Assembly: GCF_003205495.1 (NCBI RefSeq)
Contig: NZ_QJRX01000003.1
Location: 310,001 to 374,000 of the forward strand
Length of the DNA stretch: 64,000 nucleotides
DNA from: Aquipseudomonas alcaligenes
GTDB lineage: Bacteria > Pseudomonadota > Gammaproteobacteria > Pseudomonadales > Pseudomonadaceae
Reading direction: 5' to 3'
Shown: in pieces, positions 41,227 to 49,750 of the stretch
Layout of the letters: the number at the start of each line of letters is the position of its first letter
Position numbering within the stretch: position 1 is the stretch's first letter
Notes under the pieces: model-generated
The model's database searches: none
The model's input: the letters and a program-made list of their open reading frames with translations, nothing else
What the model was told of the DNA's origin: nothing
Made by a program: the position numbers and the translations under genes

Positions 41227-41236
41227 AATCGATACT
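41227..41236. promoter_or_regulatory. Second, partial operator at the MarR promoter
   Basis: AATCGATACT repeats the core of the palindrome at 41166 and overlaps the predicted -10 region of the MarR-type gene. This would allow autorepression. Confidence 0.5.
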
Positions 41237-41258
41237 ATGTGCCGACAGGAGTGATGAC

Positions 41259-41825
41259 ATGACCGCCACGACCCTCTTCGACCTGATCGAACGCCTGACC
41301 AGCCTGATGCGCATCTGGAACCGCCAGCACCCGCTGCTGGCGGAGCTGCAGCCGATCCAGGTCAGCGCGCTGGTCTATCTGTCGCGCTGCAACCGCTACT
41401 CCAACACGCCGCTGGCGGTGACCGAGTACCTGGGGCTGACCAAGGGCACGGTGTCGCAGTCGCTCAAGGCGCTGGAGGCCAAGGGCCTGATCGAGAAGGT
41501 GCAGGACCCGCACGACCGGCGCAGCGTGCATCTGGAGCTGACCGTGCCGGCCCGCGAGCTGCTGGCGGCCATCGCGCCGCCGCAGTTCCTGGTGGCGGCG
41601 CTGGAGCAGTTGGGCGAGCGCGCGCAGGCGCTGGAGGCGCTGTTCGGCGACCTGCTGCGGCAGATCCAGCGCAACCAGGATGTGCCCGGCTTCGGCCTGT
41701 GCCATACCTGCCGCTTCCACCAACAGCTTGACGGTGCGCCGTTCTGCGGCCTGACCCAGGAGCCGCTGCGCCAGTCCGATAGCGAGCTGATCTGCCGCGA
41801 GCATCAGCCGCCACAGGCGGCCTGA
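41259..41825 (+). CDS. MarR-family regulator with C-terminal four-cysteine cluster
   Basis: This 188-residue protein has a MarR winged helix (LAVTEYLGLTKGTVSQSLKALEAKGLIEK, here in blocks, followed by the DPHDRRSVHL wing). The C-terminal extension contains Cys148, Cys151, Cys163 and Cys179 in a C-x2-C-x11-C-x15-C pattern, with nearby histidines (FGLCHTCRFH; FCGL; ELICREH). Such a cluster could hold an iron-sulfur centre or zinc and act as the sensor. Ordinary MarR proteins are about 140-150 residues and lack it. It is divergent from the thioredoxin-like operon and probably controls it through the palindrome between them. Confidence 0.85.
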   Translation: MTATTLFDLIERLTSLMRIWNRQHPLLAELQPIQVSALVYLSRCNRYSNTPLAVTEYLGLTKGTVSQSLKALEAKGLIEKVQDPHDRRSVHLELTVPARELLAAIAPPQFLVAALEQLGERAQALEALFGDLLRQIQRNQDVPGFGLCHTCRFHQQLDGAPFCGLTQEPLRQSDSELICREHQPPQAA

Positions 41826-41832
41826 CCAGGCC

Positions 41833-42246
41833 TTACACCCGGGCGATGGTCGCCAGGCCGGTGGCGATCAGCTTCTCCGCACCATCCTTCACCGCGAATA
41901 CATCGGCTCGGCACACCGCCTGGCGCTGGCCGGCCTTGAGCACTTCGGCGCGACAGACCAGGCGCTCGCCGAGGGCCGGCGCCAGCAGGTTGAGCTTGTA
42001 TTCGCTGGTGACCACGTCGCCGCACACCGAGGCCGCCGCCCAGGCGCAGCCGCTGTCGACCATGAAGCCGACCACGGCGCCGTGCAGGTAGCCGTGGTGC
42101 TGGCACAGGTCCGGGCGGCTGCGCACCTGCAGGCTGACCCTGCCGGGTGCGAAGTCGAGCAGTTCGGCGCCCAGCAGCTGGGCGAAGGTGGAGTGTTGCA
42201 GGGCCTGTTCCAGGCGTTCGCGGCTGATGCCGGTGACGGTGTCCAT
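41833..42246 (-). CDS. PaaI-type hotdog thioesterase
   Basis: This 137-residue hotdog-fold protein carries the PaaI/YbgC-like pattern HHGYLHGAVVGFMVDSGCAWAA (residues about 50-71, here in brief), with HG-x2-V and an aspartate on the central helix. The following strands are SEYKLNLLAPALG and CRADVFAV. It probably hydrolyses an acyl- or aryl-CoA thioester in the cytoplasm; the substrate is not evident from context. The start MDTVTGISRERLEQAL at 42246 was preferred to longer frames. It converges with the MarR gene with a 7-nt gap. Confidence 0.82.
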   Translation of the reverse strand: MDTVTGISRERLEQALQHSTFAQLLGAELLDFAPGRVSLQVRSRPDLCQHHGYLHGAVVGFMVDSGCAWAAASVCGDVVTSEYKLNLLAPALGERLVCRAEVLKAGQRQAVCRADVFAVKDGAEKLIATGLATIARV

Positions 42247-42400
42247 GCGGGTGCTCCTCGCAGGTGGGGAACCTGCAGTCTTGGCCGGCTTCGGCGTACG
42301 GGCCACATGCATCCACGGCCGTGATGGCCGGGCATCAGCTTGACTTGCCCGCGGCCCTTGCCTAGCGTGCCGCTTCCGTTTTTCGCAGCAGGAACACCGC

Positions 42401-43093
42401 ATGAGCGCCGACGACCGCATCAAACTCGAGCCGGGCTGGAAGGAGGCCCTGCGCGAGGAGTTCGACAAGCCCTACATGCGCGAGCTGAGCGAGTTCCTGC
42501 GCGCCGAGAAGGCCGCCGGCAAGGTGATCTACCCGCCGGGCCCGCTGATCTTCAACGCGCTCAATTCCACGCCGCTGGAGCGGGTCAAGGTGGTGATCAT
42601 CGGCCAGGACCCTTACCACGGTCCGGGGCAGGCCCATGGCCTGTGCTTCTCGGTGCAGCCCGGGGTGGCGGCGCCGCCCTCGCTGGTGAACATCTTCAAG
42701 GAGCTCAAGCGCGACCTGAACATCGACATCCCCGAGCATGGCTGCCTGCAGAGCTGGGCGGACCAGGGCGTGTTGCTGCTCAATACCTCGCTCACCGTGC
42801 AGCAGGCCAGCGCCGGCTCGCATGCCGACAAGGGCTGGCAGCCGTTCACCGACAAGGTGATCGAGGTGGTCAACGCACGGCCGGGCAACCTGGTATTCCT
42901 GCTCTGGGGCTCGCACGCGCAGAGCAAGCAGAAGCTGATCGACAGCACCCGCCACCTGGTGCTGAAGTCGGCGCACCCCTCGCCGCTGTCGGCCTACCGG
43001 GGTTTCCTAGGCAACGGCCATTTCAGCCGCACCAACAAGTACCTGGAGCAGTGCGGCCTCACTCCGATCGATTGGCGACTGCCGCCCCTGTAG
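42401..43093 (+). CDS. ung: Uracil-DNA glycosylase
   Basis: This 230-residue family 1 uracil-DNA glycosylase has the water-activating motif [14 protein letters not shown] (catalytic Asp70) and the minor-groove loop [11 protein letters not shown] near residue 193. Both are canonical. It removes uracil from DNA to start base-excision repair. The start [13 protein letters not shown] suits the family. Its last 35 nt overlap the 3' end of the convergent lipoprotein gene. Confidence 0.97.
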   Translation: MSADDRIKLEPGWKEALREEFDKPYMRELSEFLRAEKAAGKVIYPPGPLIFNALNSTPLERVKVVIIGQDPYHGPGQAHGLCFSVQPGVAAPPSLVNIFKELKRDLNIDIPEHGCLQSWADQGVLLLNTSLTVQQASAGSHADKGWQPFTDKVIEVVNARPGNLVFLLWGSHAQSKQKLIDSTRHLVLKSAHPSPLSAYRGFLGNGHFSRTNKYLEQCGLTPIDWRLPPL

Positions 43094-43949
43094 TCGTCTC
43101 GCAGCTCAACCCGGCGATGTCCTCGCGCAGCTCGCCCAGGCGCGCCTGCAGGTGCTGGCGCTGCTGCGCCGAGCTGCTGGCGATCAGCCCGCCCAGCAGC
43201 TCGGCCAGGGCCTGCTCGCTGCGGGCGAAGGCGGCACGGTAGTCCTCGCTCCAGTAGTCCTGGCGCTGGGCGAACAGCTGCTCGATACGGGCGGCGAAGT
43301 CCTCCGCCTGGCGTTGCTCCAGGGTTGCCAGCAGCGCCGCCTGCCAGCGCTGGCGGCTGTCCAGCCAGAGCGGGCTCTGGCCCTCCAGCTGCCGTGCCCA
43401 GCGGGCCACCAGGTCGCGCTGTGCCGCATCGAGCTGGCCGAACCAGGGCTGCAGGCGTTCTTCCATGCGCACGCGGCGGCGCTCCAGCAGCTGGTCCGCC
43501 GGCGGGTCGACATACTCGCGGCGCAGCTCGGCGTTTTCCTCGGCCAGGGCCTGGCGCAGCTGTTCGACTTGCTGCGGGCTCAGCTGCTGCAGCAGGCCGG
43601 CGGCGGTCGGGCCGACTTCCACGGACACCGCGTCGAGCGCCTGGCGCAGCTGGCCGAGGCGCTGCAGGAGGCGGTCGCTGTCCAGGCGGCCGGCGTCCAG
43701 GCGGGCGCCGTCTTCCTCCAGCCAGGCGGCCAGCTGTGGCATCTGCGTGCTGCAGTGCCAGGCCTGGTGCTCCTGCAGGCGTGGCTTGAGCCAGGCCTTC
43801 TGCTGGCGATCCAGGTCCAGGTACTGGTCGACCCGCCAGGTCAGCAGCCAGTCCAGGTTGCGGTAGGCCAGGTCGATACGGCTGCAGGCGGCCAGCAGGC
43901 CCATGCAGGCCAGCAGTGCCAGGGTGGGTAGGGCGGATGAGCGTCGCAT
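43059..43949 (-). CDS. DUF6279-type lipoprotein
   Basis: This 296-residue protein has a lipobox (LLAAC at about 18-22) and then [25 protein letters not shown] (in parts), which is typical of a proteobacterial lipoprotein family with no assigned function. The rest is helical, highly charged and glutamine-rich, with long coiled-coil-like stretches. It ends [14 protein letters not shown], and the final 11-12 codons lie within the oppositely oriented ung 3' end. The lipid-anchored, helical form suggests an envelope scaffold or chaperone-like role, but nothing shows this directly. Confidence 0.78.
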   Translation of the reverse strand: MRRSSALPTLALLACMGLLAACSRIDLAYRNLDWLLTWRVDQYLDLDRQQKAWLKPRLQEHQAWHCSTQMPQLAAWLEEDGARLDAGRLDSDRLLQRLGQLRQALDAVSVEVGPTAAGLLQQLSPQQVEQLRQALAEENAELRREYVDPPADQLLERRRVRMEERLQPWFGQLDAAQRDLVARWARQLEGQSPLWLDSRQRWQAALLATLEQRQAEDFAARIEQLFAQRQDYWSEDYRAAFARSEQALAELLGGLIASSSAQQRQHLQARLGELREDIAGLSCETTTGAAVANRSE

Positions 43950-44070
43950 GTCCTTGCCTCATCTTGTCTGCCTCGTCCGAGCATAACCGGCGTTGGCGCA
44001 GGCGGCAGCATCGGGACATATCCGCTAAAACTCCTGTAGCGAAGATTCGACTGGAGGCTTAATGATAGTT

Positions 44071-44085
44071 AGCTAATAATTAGCT
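44071..44085. promoter_or_regulatory. Perfect palindrome upstream of the FUSC efflux operon
   Basis: AGCTAATAATTAGCT is a perfect 15-nt AT-rich palindrome 56 nt before the GTG start. It is in a short AT-rich island of otherwise GC-rich DNA, so it is probably a repressor or activator site at the efflux promoter. Confidence 0.6.
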
Positions 44086-44140
44086 TCTGTTTGTATCTGC
44101 CGTAATGGCATGTCCAGCATGAGTCCATCAGGTAGCCGCC

Positions 44141-46126
44141 GTGCGTGATTCCCTCTCGGCCTTCCTTGCGCCCAGCCCCGTGGCGCTGCAGTTCGCCCTC
44201 AAGACCCTGCTCAGTGGCGGTCTGGCCCTGTGGTGCGCCTTCCGTTTCGATCTCGACCAGCCGCAATGGGCGTTGATGACTGCCTTCATCGTCGCCCAGC
44301 CGCTGGCCGGCATGGTGGTGCAGAAGGGCCTGGCGCGCCTGCTCGGCACATTCATCGGCACCGGCATGGCGGTACTGTTCATGGCCCTGTTCGCCCAGGC
44401 CCCCTGGCTGTTCCTGCTGGTGATGGCGCTGTGGCTGGGGCTGTGCACCGGCGCCTCGACCCTGCTGCGCAGCGCCTGGGCCTACTCCTTCGTGCTGGCC
44501 GGCTACACGGTGGCGATCATCTGCCTGCCGATCCTCGGCAAGCCGCTGCAGGTGTTCGATGCGGCCGTGGCGCGCTGCACCGAGATCAGCCTGGGCATCC
44601 TCTGTTCCATGGCGGTCAGCGCCGTGCTCTGGCCACAGCGGGTCGAGCGACAGCTGGTGCAGCAGGCGCGCGCGGCCTGGCAGAGCGGCACCCAGGCCGC
44701 GGCGGCGGCCCTGCAGGGCCGGGCGGCGCAGCGCCAGGGCCTGTTGGAGACCCTCGGCCGCATCGTCGCGGTGGATGCCCAGCGCGAGCATGCCTGGTTC
44801 GAGGGCCGGCGCGGCCGCCAGCGTGCCCGCGGCCTGCGCGCGCTGACCCGCGAGCTGCTCGGCCTTCTGCGCACGGCACGTGGCGTGGCGCGCCAGTGGC
44901 GGCAGCTGGAGGAGGCCGACGCGCGTGCCCTGGCGCCCTGGCTGGAGCGCCTTCGGGCGCGGCTCGGCGACGCCGAGGCGGCGCCGGATGAGCTGTACCG
45001 TGACCTGCTGGCGGCGGCCGAGCAGGCCGAGCAGCCGCCGGCGCGCCGCCACTGTCTGGGGCGCCTGGCGCTGCTGGCGCGGCAGCTGGGGCGTGCACAG
45101 CAGGCCCTGCTCGCGGTGGAGCGCGGCGAGCCGCCAGAGGATGCGCCGCCGGCCTTGTCCTGGCATCGCGATGTGCAGACCGCCGCGGTCTATGGCCTGC
45201 GCAGCTGCCTGACCCTGCTGGCACTGTCGGCCTTCTGGCTGGCCAGCGGCTGGCCCGCCGCCAATGGCGCGCTGCTGCTGGCGGCTGTGGTGTGCAGCCT
45301 GTTCGCCAGCCGGGAGAACGCCGACCTGATCGGCATGGCCTTCCTGCGCGGCATCTTCTACGCCTTGCCGGTGGCCTTCGTCGTCGGCCAGTTGCTGCTG
45401 CCGCAGTGGAACGGCTTTGCCATGCTCTGCCTGGGGCTCGGCGTGCCGCTGCTGTGCGGCCTGCTGGCGATGGCGCGGCCGGCGCTGGCCGGCGCCGCCA
45501 CCTCCTTCTGCCTGCACTTCATCGTGCTCTGTGCGCCGCGCAACGACATGGTCTACGACGTCGCCTTCTTCCTCAACGAGGCGCTGGCCATGCTGATCGG
45601 CGTCGGCTGCGCCGTGCTGGCGCTGCGTCTGGTGGTGCTGCGCAACCCGCTGTGGCATGCCCGGCGCCTGCTGCGCGCGACCCTGGAGGACCTGGCGCGG
45701 CTCTGCTCGCGCAGCCTCGATGGCGCCGAGAACTGGTTTGGCGGGCGCATGGCCGATCGCCTGCTGCAGCTGGCCCGCCACTACCCGCAGCTGCCAGACG
45801 AGCGGCGCAGCCGCTGGGATGACGGCCTCGACAGCCTCGACCTGGGCGACGAGCTGCTGCACCTGCGCGCCTGCCTGGCCGCCGCGCCCGCCACCCCGCG
45901 CGAGGCCGAGCGGCGCTTCTTCGCCGAGGTGCAGCACCTGCTGCTGCAGGGGCCGCAGCCGGCCCGGGGCGCGGCCCTGGAGGCGCCGGCCACGGCCCTG
46001 CTGCGCGCGCTGCACGAATACCCCCAGGGGATCGAGCTGCGCCTGGCCGAGGCGGCGCTGCTGCAACTGACCCACAGCTGGCGCCAGTGGTGCGACCGGC
46101 AAGGAGACTCCAATGGCACTGCGTGA
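44141..46126 (+). CDS. FUSC/AaeB-like aromatic-acid efflux transporter
   Basis: This 661-residue inner-membrane protein has the two-half FUSC layout: hydrophobic N-terminal bundle (about 15-165), a long soluble helical region (about 170-345), a second bundle (about 350-505) and a C-terminal cytoplasmic part. It resembles the AaeB p-hydroxybenzoate exporter and fusaric-acid resistance pumps. It starts with GTG, preceded by AGGTAG; no in-frame ATG upstream is available. The DUF1656 protein and HlyD adaptor follow in overlapping order, completing an AaeXAB-type tripartite module. An outer-membrane channel gene is absent. Confidence 0.9.
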   Translation: MRDSLSAFLAPSPVALQFALKTLLSGGLALWCAFRFDLDQPQWALMTAFIVAQPLAGMVVQKGLARLLGTFIGTGMAVLFMALFAQAPWLFLLVMALWLGLCTGASTLLRSAWAYSFVLAGYTVAIICLPILGKPLQVFDAAVARCTEISLGILCSMAVSAVLWPQRVERQLVQQARAAWQSGTQAAAAALQGRAAQRQGLLETLGRIVAVDAQREHAWFEGRRGRQRARGLRALTRELLGLLRTARGVARQWRQLEEADARALAPWLERLRARLGDAEAAPDELYRDLLAAAEQAEQPPARRHCLGRLALLARQLGRAQQALLAVERGEPPEDAPPALSWHRDVQTAAVYGLRSCLTLLALSAFWLASGWPAANGALLLAAVVCSLFASRENADLIGMAFLRGIFYALPVAFVVGQLLLPQWNGFAMLCLGLGVPLLCGLLAMARPALAGAATSFCLHFIVLCAPRNDMVYDVAFFLNEALAMLIGVGCAVLALRLVVLRNPLWHARRLLRATLEDLARLCSRSLDGAENWFGGRMADRLLQLARHYPQLPDERRSRWDDGLDSLDLGDELLHLRACLAAAPATPREAERRFFAEVQHLLLQGPQPARGAALEAPATALLRALHEYPQGIELRLAEAALLQLTHSWRQWCDRQGDSNGTA

Positions 46127-46319
46127 ATGGGCCCTGGGCGGCGTGCTGCTCAGCCCCATGCTGCTGTATGCGCTGTTGGCGCTGCTGCTGACCGGCGTGC
46201 TGCGCCTGGGCCTGCAGCGTGCCGGGCTGGCGCGCTGGATCTGGCACGAGGCGCTGTTCGACTGCGCCCTGTATGTCTGTGTACTGGCGGCGCTGCTGGC
46301 GGCGCTGGCCACCTGGTGA
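46113..46319 (+). CDS. DUF1656 (AaeX-like) small membrane protein
   Basis: This 68-residue protein has two transmembrane helices (about 9-30 and 46-66) and matches the DUF1656/AaeX type found between FUSC transporters and their adaptors. It overlaps the transporter gene by 14 nt, with AAGGAG just upstream of its ATG. The role is unknown; it may assist assembly of the efflux complex. Confidence 0.87.
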   Translation: MALREWALGGVLLSPMLLYALLALLLTGVLRLGLQRAGLARWIWHEALFDCALYVCVLAALLAALATW

Positions 46320-46329
46320 GGAGTTGTAG

Positions 46330-47187
46330 ATGAACGCACTTCCGCGCATGGCGGTGACCCTGATCGCGCTGCTGCTGGCCCTGCTGGCCGGCTGGTGGCT
46401 GTGGCACTTCTACATGATCGCGCCCTGGACCCGCGACGCGCGGGTGCGCGCCGACGTGGTCACCCTGGCTCCGGACGTGTCCGGCTGGGTGGTCGAGCTG
46501 AAGGTGCAGGACAACCAGCAGGTCAGGGCCGGCGACCTGCTCATGAGCATCGACCGCGAGCGCTACCAGGCCGCCCTGGACAAGGCCCGCGCCCTGGCCG
46601 AGACGCGCCGCCAGCAGCTGCGCCTGCGCGAGCACGAGGCCAACCGGCGCACCCGCCTGGGCCCGCAGGCGATCAGCGCCGAGCTGCGCGAGAACGCCCA
46701 GATCAACGCCGAGATTGCCCGCGCCGAGTTCCAGCAGGCCGAGGCCGAGGTCAAGCTGGCCGAGCTCAACCTGCAGCGCAGCGAGGTACGTGCGCCACGT
46801 GCGGGGCAGATCACCAACCTGCACCTGGCCCAGGGCAACTACGTGCAGGCCGGTCAGGCGGTGATGGCCCTGGTGGCCGACGATTCCTTCTACGTGCAGG
46901 CCTACTTCGAGGAGACCAAGCTGCCGGGCATCCGCGTCGGCGCGCCGGCCGAGGTGATCCTGATGAGCGGCGACGAGCCGCTACGCGGCAGGGTGCAGAG
47001 CATCAGCCGCGGCATCACAGACCGCAATGCGGCGCCGGATGCGCAGCTGCTGGCCAATGTCGAGCCGACCTTCAACTGGGTGCGCCTGGCCCAGCGCATC
47101 CCGGTGCGCATCGAGCTGGAAGCGGTACCTAAGGAGCTGCCGCTGAGCGCGGGGATGACGGCGAGCGTGCGGGTGGAGCGGGAGTAG
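46330..47187 (+). CDS. HlyD-family periplasmic adaptor (AaeA-like)
   Basis: This 285-residue protein has an N-terminal membrane anchor (about 8-27) and then the biotinyl-lipoyl-like half-motif (VVTLAPDVSGWVVELKVQDNQ, in parts). A coiled-coil hairpin (about 75-150, ending in RSEVRAPRAGQITN) and a beta-barrel region follow. It connects the FUSC transporter to an outer-membrane channel. It starts 10 nt after the DUF1656 gene with GAGGAG nearby, and is the last gene of the module. Confidence 0.9.
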   Translation: MNALPRMAVTLIALLLALLAGWWLWHFYMIAPWTRDARVRADVVTLAPDVSGWVVELKVQDNQQVRAGDLLMSIDRERYQAALDKARALAETRRQQLRLREHEANRRTRLGPQAISAELRENAQINAEIARAEFQQAEAEVKLAELNLQRSEVRAPRAGQITNLHLAQGNYVQAGQAVMALVADDSFYVQAYFEETKLPGIRVGAPAEVILMSGDEPLRGRVQSISRGITDRNAAPDAQLLANVEPTFNWVRLAQRIPVRIELEAVPKELPLSAGMTASVRVERE

Positions 47188-47230
47188 CGCTGGGCTGACT
47201 CGGCCCAGGCTGACTCTGGGCACCTCCAGG

Positions 47231-47256
47231 CGTAGCCCGGATGCAATCCGGGCTAG
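47231..47256. repeat. REP unit of the GTAGCCCGGAT family
   Basis: CGTAGCCCGGATGCAATCCG followed by GGCTA forms a short palindrome. It is the same family as the pair at 32424. Confidence 0.75.
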
Positions 47257-47276
47257 GGCAACGATGAGCCAGCAAA

Positions 47277-47299
47277 AAGGCCGCTCGATGAGCGGCCTT
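47277..47299 (-). terminator. Intrinsic terminator after phaJ
   Basis: AAGGCCGCTC pairs with GAGCGGCCTT around a 3-nt loop, followed on the minus strand by TTTTTGC. It is 25 nt past the phaJ stop and may also block transcription coming from the efflux operon. Confidence 0.85.
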
Positions 47300-47323
47300 G
47301 TCGTACCCGGACCTGGCCTCCAG

Positions 47324-47794
47324 TCAACCGACCGTGACCTTGGGCATCTCCGGCATGCTCAGGGTCTGCTCGGCGCGCGGCGCCAACACCTCGGCCTCGC
47401 CGTCCACCACCTGCTCGGCGTTCTGGTTGAACACCCGGGTGGCCAGGCGCACGCGGCCCTTGGGCAGTTTTTCCAGCACTTCCAGCTTGACCGTCAGGGT
47501 GTCGCCGAGCTTCACCGGGCGGGTGAACTTGAGCTGCTGGCCGAGGTAGATGGTGCCCGGGCCAGGCAGGCGGCAGGCGATGGCGGCGCTGATCAGCGCG
47601 CCGCTGAACATGCCGTGGGCGATGCGCTCCTTGAACATCGTCTCGGCGGCGAAGGCGGCGTCCAGATGCACCGGGTTGTTGTCGCCGGAGACGGCGGCGA
47701 ACAGCTGGATGTCGCGCTCCTCCACCCGCTTGTCGAGGCTGGCCTGCTGGCCCACTTCCAGTTTGTCGTAGGGGATGTTGGTGACCTGGGTCAT
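47324..47794 (-). CDS. phaJ: (R)-specific enoyl-CoA hydratase, MaoC type (PhaJ)
   Basis: This 156-residue hotdog protein has the hydratase-2 motif SGDNNPVHLD with catalytic Asp38 and His43, followed by KERIAHGMFSGALISA. It is the same length as P. aeruginosa PhaJ1 and very similar at the start (TQVTNIPYDKLEVGQ). It converts trans-2-enoyl-CoA from beta-oxidation to (R)-3-hydroxyacyl-CoA for PHA synthesis. It is 9 nt downstream of the lysophospholipase-like gene and lies next to fadD genes, consistent with fatty-acid use. The exact paralogue number (PhaJ1 versus PhaJ4) is uncertain. Confidence 0.88.
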   Translation of the reverse strand: MTQVTNIPYDKLEVGQQASLDKRVEERDIQLFAAVSGDNNPVHLDAAFAAETMFKERIAHGMFSGALISAAIACRLPGPGTIYLGQQLKFTRPVKLGDTLTVKLEVLEKLPKGRVRLATRVFNQNAEQVVDGEAEVLAPRAEQTLSMPEMPKVTVG

Positions 47795-47803
47795 GGCGTG
47801 CTC

Positions 47804-48748
47804 CTAGGCAGTGGTATGGCAACGGCCGCGGGTCAGGGCCCGCTCCAGCCAGTCGCGCAGATGGGTGGTGACCTCGTCGCGGTTGCTCTCGTTGAACAGC
47901 TCGTGACGGGCCTCGGGATAAAGCTTGAGTTCGACTTCCCTGAGACCGGCGGCGCGCAGCGCATTGGCCAGGTCGACCAGGCGCTTGCCCTGGCTGACCG
48001 GGTCGCGGTCGCCGCCGATCACCAGCAGCGGCAGCGCGCTGTCGATCTGCGCCAGGTTGCGCACCGGGGTGATCTGCTGCAGGCCGGCGAGCAGGTCGCA
48101 CCACAGCTGGGTGGTGCAGATGAAGCCGCACAGCGGGTCGGCGATGTACTGGTCGACTTCCGCCGGGTCGCGGCTGAGCCAGTCGAAGGCGGTGCGGTTG
48201 GGCTTGAAGGCCTGGTTGAACGAGCCGAAGGAGAGCCGGTCGAGCAGCCGGCTGCGCTCCAGCGGGCCGAGGCGCCAGCGCTCGAAGCGGGCGATCGTGC
48301 TGGCCAGCTTGTACAGCGCCAGCGGCTGGCAGTTGGAGCCGGACAGGATGGCGCCCTGCAGGCTGCAGCTGTGCTGCATCAGGTAGGCCTGGCCGATGTA
48401 GCTGCCCATGCTGTGGCCGAGCAGGAAGATCGGCGTCTGTGGGTGCTGCTGGCGGATGTGGTGGTTGAGCGTGGCGAGGTCGCCGACCACCTTGTTCCAG
48501 CCGTCCGCGTCGGCGTAGTGGCCAAGCACGCCGCGTTCGGCGGTGCGGCCGTGGCCGCGCTGGTCGAGGGCGTAGACCTCGTGGCCGGCCGCCACCAGCT
48601 CAGCGGCCAGGCGGGCATAGCGCGCGCCGTGTTCGGCCATGCCGTGGGCGATCATCAGCACCGCGCGCGGCGCCGCGTCGCCGTGCCAGCGGCGCACGAA
48701 CAGTTGGCTGCCGTCGCTGGCGCCGATCCAGAGTTCTTCGAGTTGCAT
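47804..48748 (-). CDS. Lysophospholipase-like alpha/beta hydrolase
   Basis: This 314-residue serine hydrolase belongs to the Hydrolase_4 (monoacylglycerol lipase/lysophospholipase) group. It has the HGMAEHGARYARLA start block, the nucleophile Ser113 in LLGHSMGSY, an Asp in IGGDRDPVS and the His in PEARHELFNE. There is no signal peptide, so it is cytoplasmic or membrane-associated. It lies with phaJ and the fadD pair as in P. aeruginosa and probably frees fatty acids for activation by FadD. The start MQLEELWIG at 48748 was preferred to an upstream ATG. Confidence 0.87.
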   Translation of the reverse strand: MQLEELWIGASDGSQLFVRRWHGDAAPRAVLMIAHGMAEHGARYARLAAELVAAGHEVYALDQRGHGRTAERGVLGHYADADGWNKVVGDLATLNHHIRQQHPQTPIFLLGHSMGSYIGQAYLMQHSCSLQGAILSGSNCQPLALYKLASTIARFERWRLGPLERSRLLDRLSFGSFNQAFKPNRTAFDWLSRDPAEVDQYIADPLCGFICTTQLWCDLLAGLQQITPVRNLAQIDSALPLLVIGGDRDPVSQGKRLVDLANALRAAGLREVELKLYPEARHELFNESNRDEVTTHLRDWLERALTRGRCHTTA

Positions 48749-48826
48749 GGCGGGTCCTTGTGCCCTGGGAGTGGCGGCATTGTGCATGGCCCGGCCGGCC
48801 GCGCAAAGTGCCACGCCCGCCAAGGC

Positions 48827-49552
48827 TCAGCGTGGCGCGGCGTAGCGCCGCAGGATGCGCATGTATTCGCCGCTGGCGTGCAGTTCGCGCAGGCCGCGCT
48901 CGAAGATCGCCGCCCAGTCCGGCTGGTCGGGGCGCGGTGCGCTGAAGCCGACCATCAGCGGGATGCGCTCCAGCGCCGGCTCCTGCCAGGCCAGGCGCCC
49001 GCGCAGCGCCGCGTCACCGGCCACCAGGTGTTCGCCGACGATGCGCTCCAGCAGCACCAGGTCGAAGCGCCGGGCCGCCAGCTTGCGCAGGTTGCTGATG
49101 TCGTCCACCGCCTCCTCGGCGAGCAGGCCCGAGGCCAGGATGCGCGGCGGATAGCCGTAGCCGCGCACGATGCCGACCCGGCGCCCGCGCAGGTCGGCCA
49201 GGCTGTGCACGGGTTGCCGTTCGTGCTTGCGCACGAACAGGCCGAGCTGGCTGTAGAACAGCGGGCGCGAGGCGATCAGTCGCTCTTCCTTGATCTCCTG
49301 CGGCCACAGCGCCAGGGCCCCCTGGTAGTTGCCGTTGCGCAGCTCGGCGCGCACCCGTGCCCAGGGCAGGAAATCGATCTGCGGGGCATGGCCCTGGGTG
49401 GCGAAGGCGCGGCGGGTCAGCTCCACTATGCTGCCGCCGCCGGGCAGGTGCTCCGAGCTGTAGGGCGGGTATTCCAGGGTGGCCAGGCGCGGCTCGGCCG
49501 CCAGCGGCAGGCAGAACAGGGCGAGGAGGGCGGGCCAGAGTCTTGGGGGCAT
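48827..49552 (-). CDS. Family 3-type solute-binding protein, orphan
   Basis: This 241-residue protein has a signal peptide (MPPRLWPALLALFCLPLAAEP) and the layout of an extracellular solute-binding family 3 protein: LEYPPYSSEHLPGGG, LPWARVRAELRNGNYQGAL, and DLRGRRVGIVRGYGYPP. No transporter genes are adjacent. It may act as a periplasmic sensor component or feed a distant permease. It lies between the lysophospholipase and the divergent fadD2, where I do not expect it from the P. aeruginosa order, so it may be a lineage-specific insertion. Confidence 0.8.
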   Translation of the reverse strand: MPPRLWPALLALFCLPLAAEPRLATLEYPPYSSEHLPGGGSIVELTRRAFATQGHAPQIDFLPWARVRAELRNGNYQGALALWPQEIKEERLIASRPLFYSQLGLFVRKHERQPVHSLADLRGRRVGIVRGYGYPPRILASGLLAEEAVDDISNLRKLAARRFDLVLLERIVGEHLVAGDAALRGRLAWQEPALERIPLMVGFSAPRPDQPDWAAIFERGLRELHASGEYMRILRRYAAPR

Positions 49553-49750
49553 GAAGGCGGGTATGTCGGGGGCGATTAGTAGCTATAGCCCAGTCGGGCA
49601 TGAATCGCCGAAAAGCATGGTAAAGATTCACGTGGTCAATGAGTGACCGCGGGTATTTGCCTGTGACGCACCAACTGTTAAGTTCCGGCACAGCCCGGTC
49701 GCAATCGCTGGCGTCCGGCCCGCACATTCAGGTCAAGGGGAATAACAACA

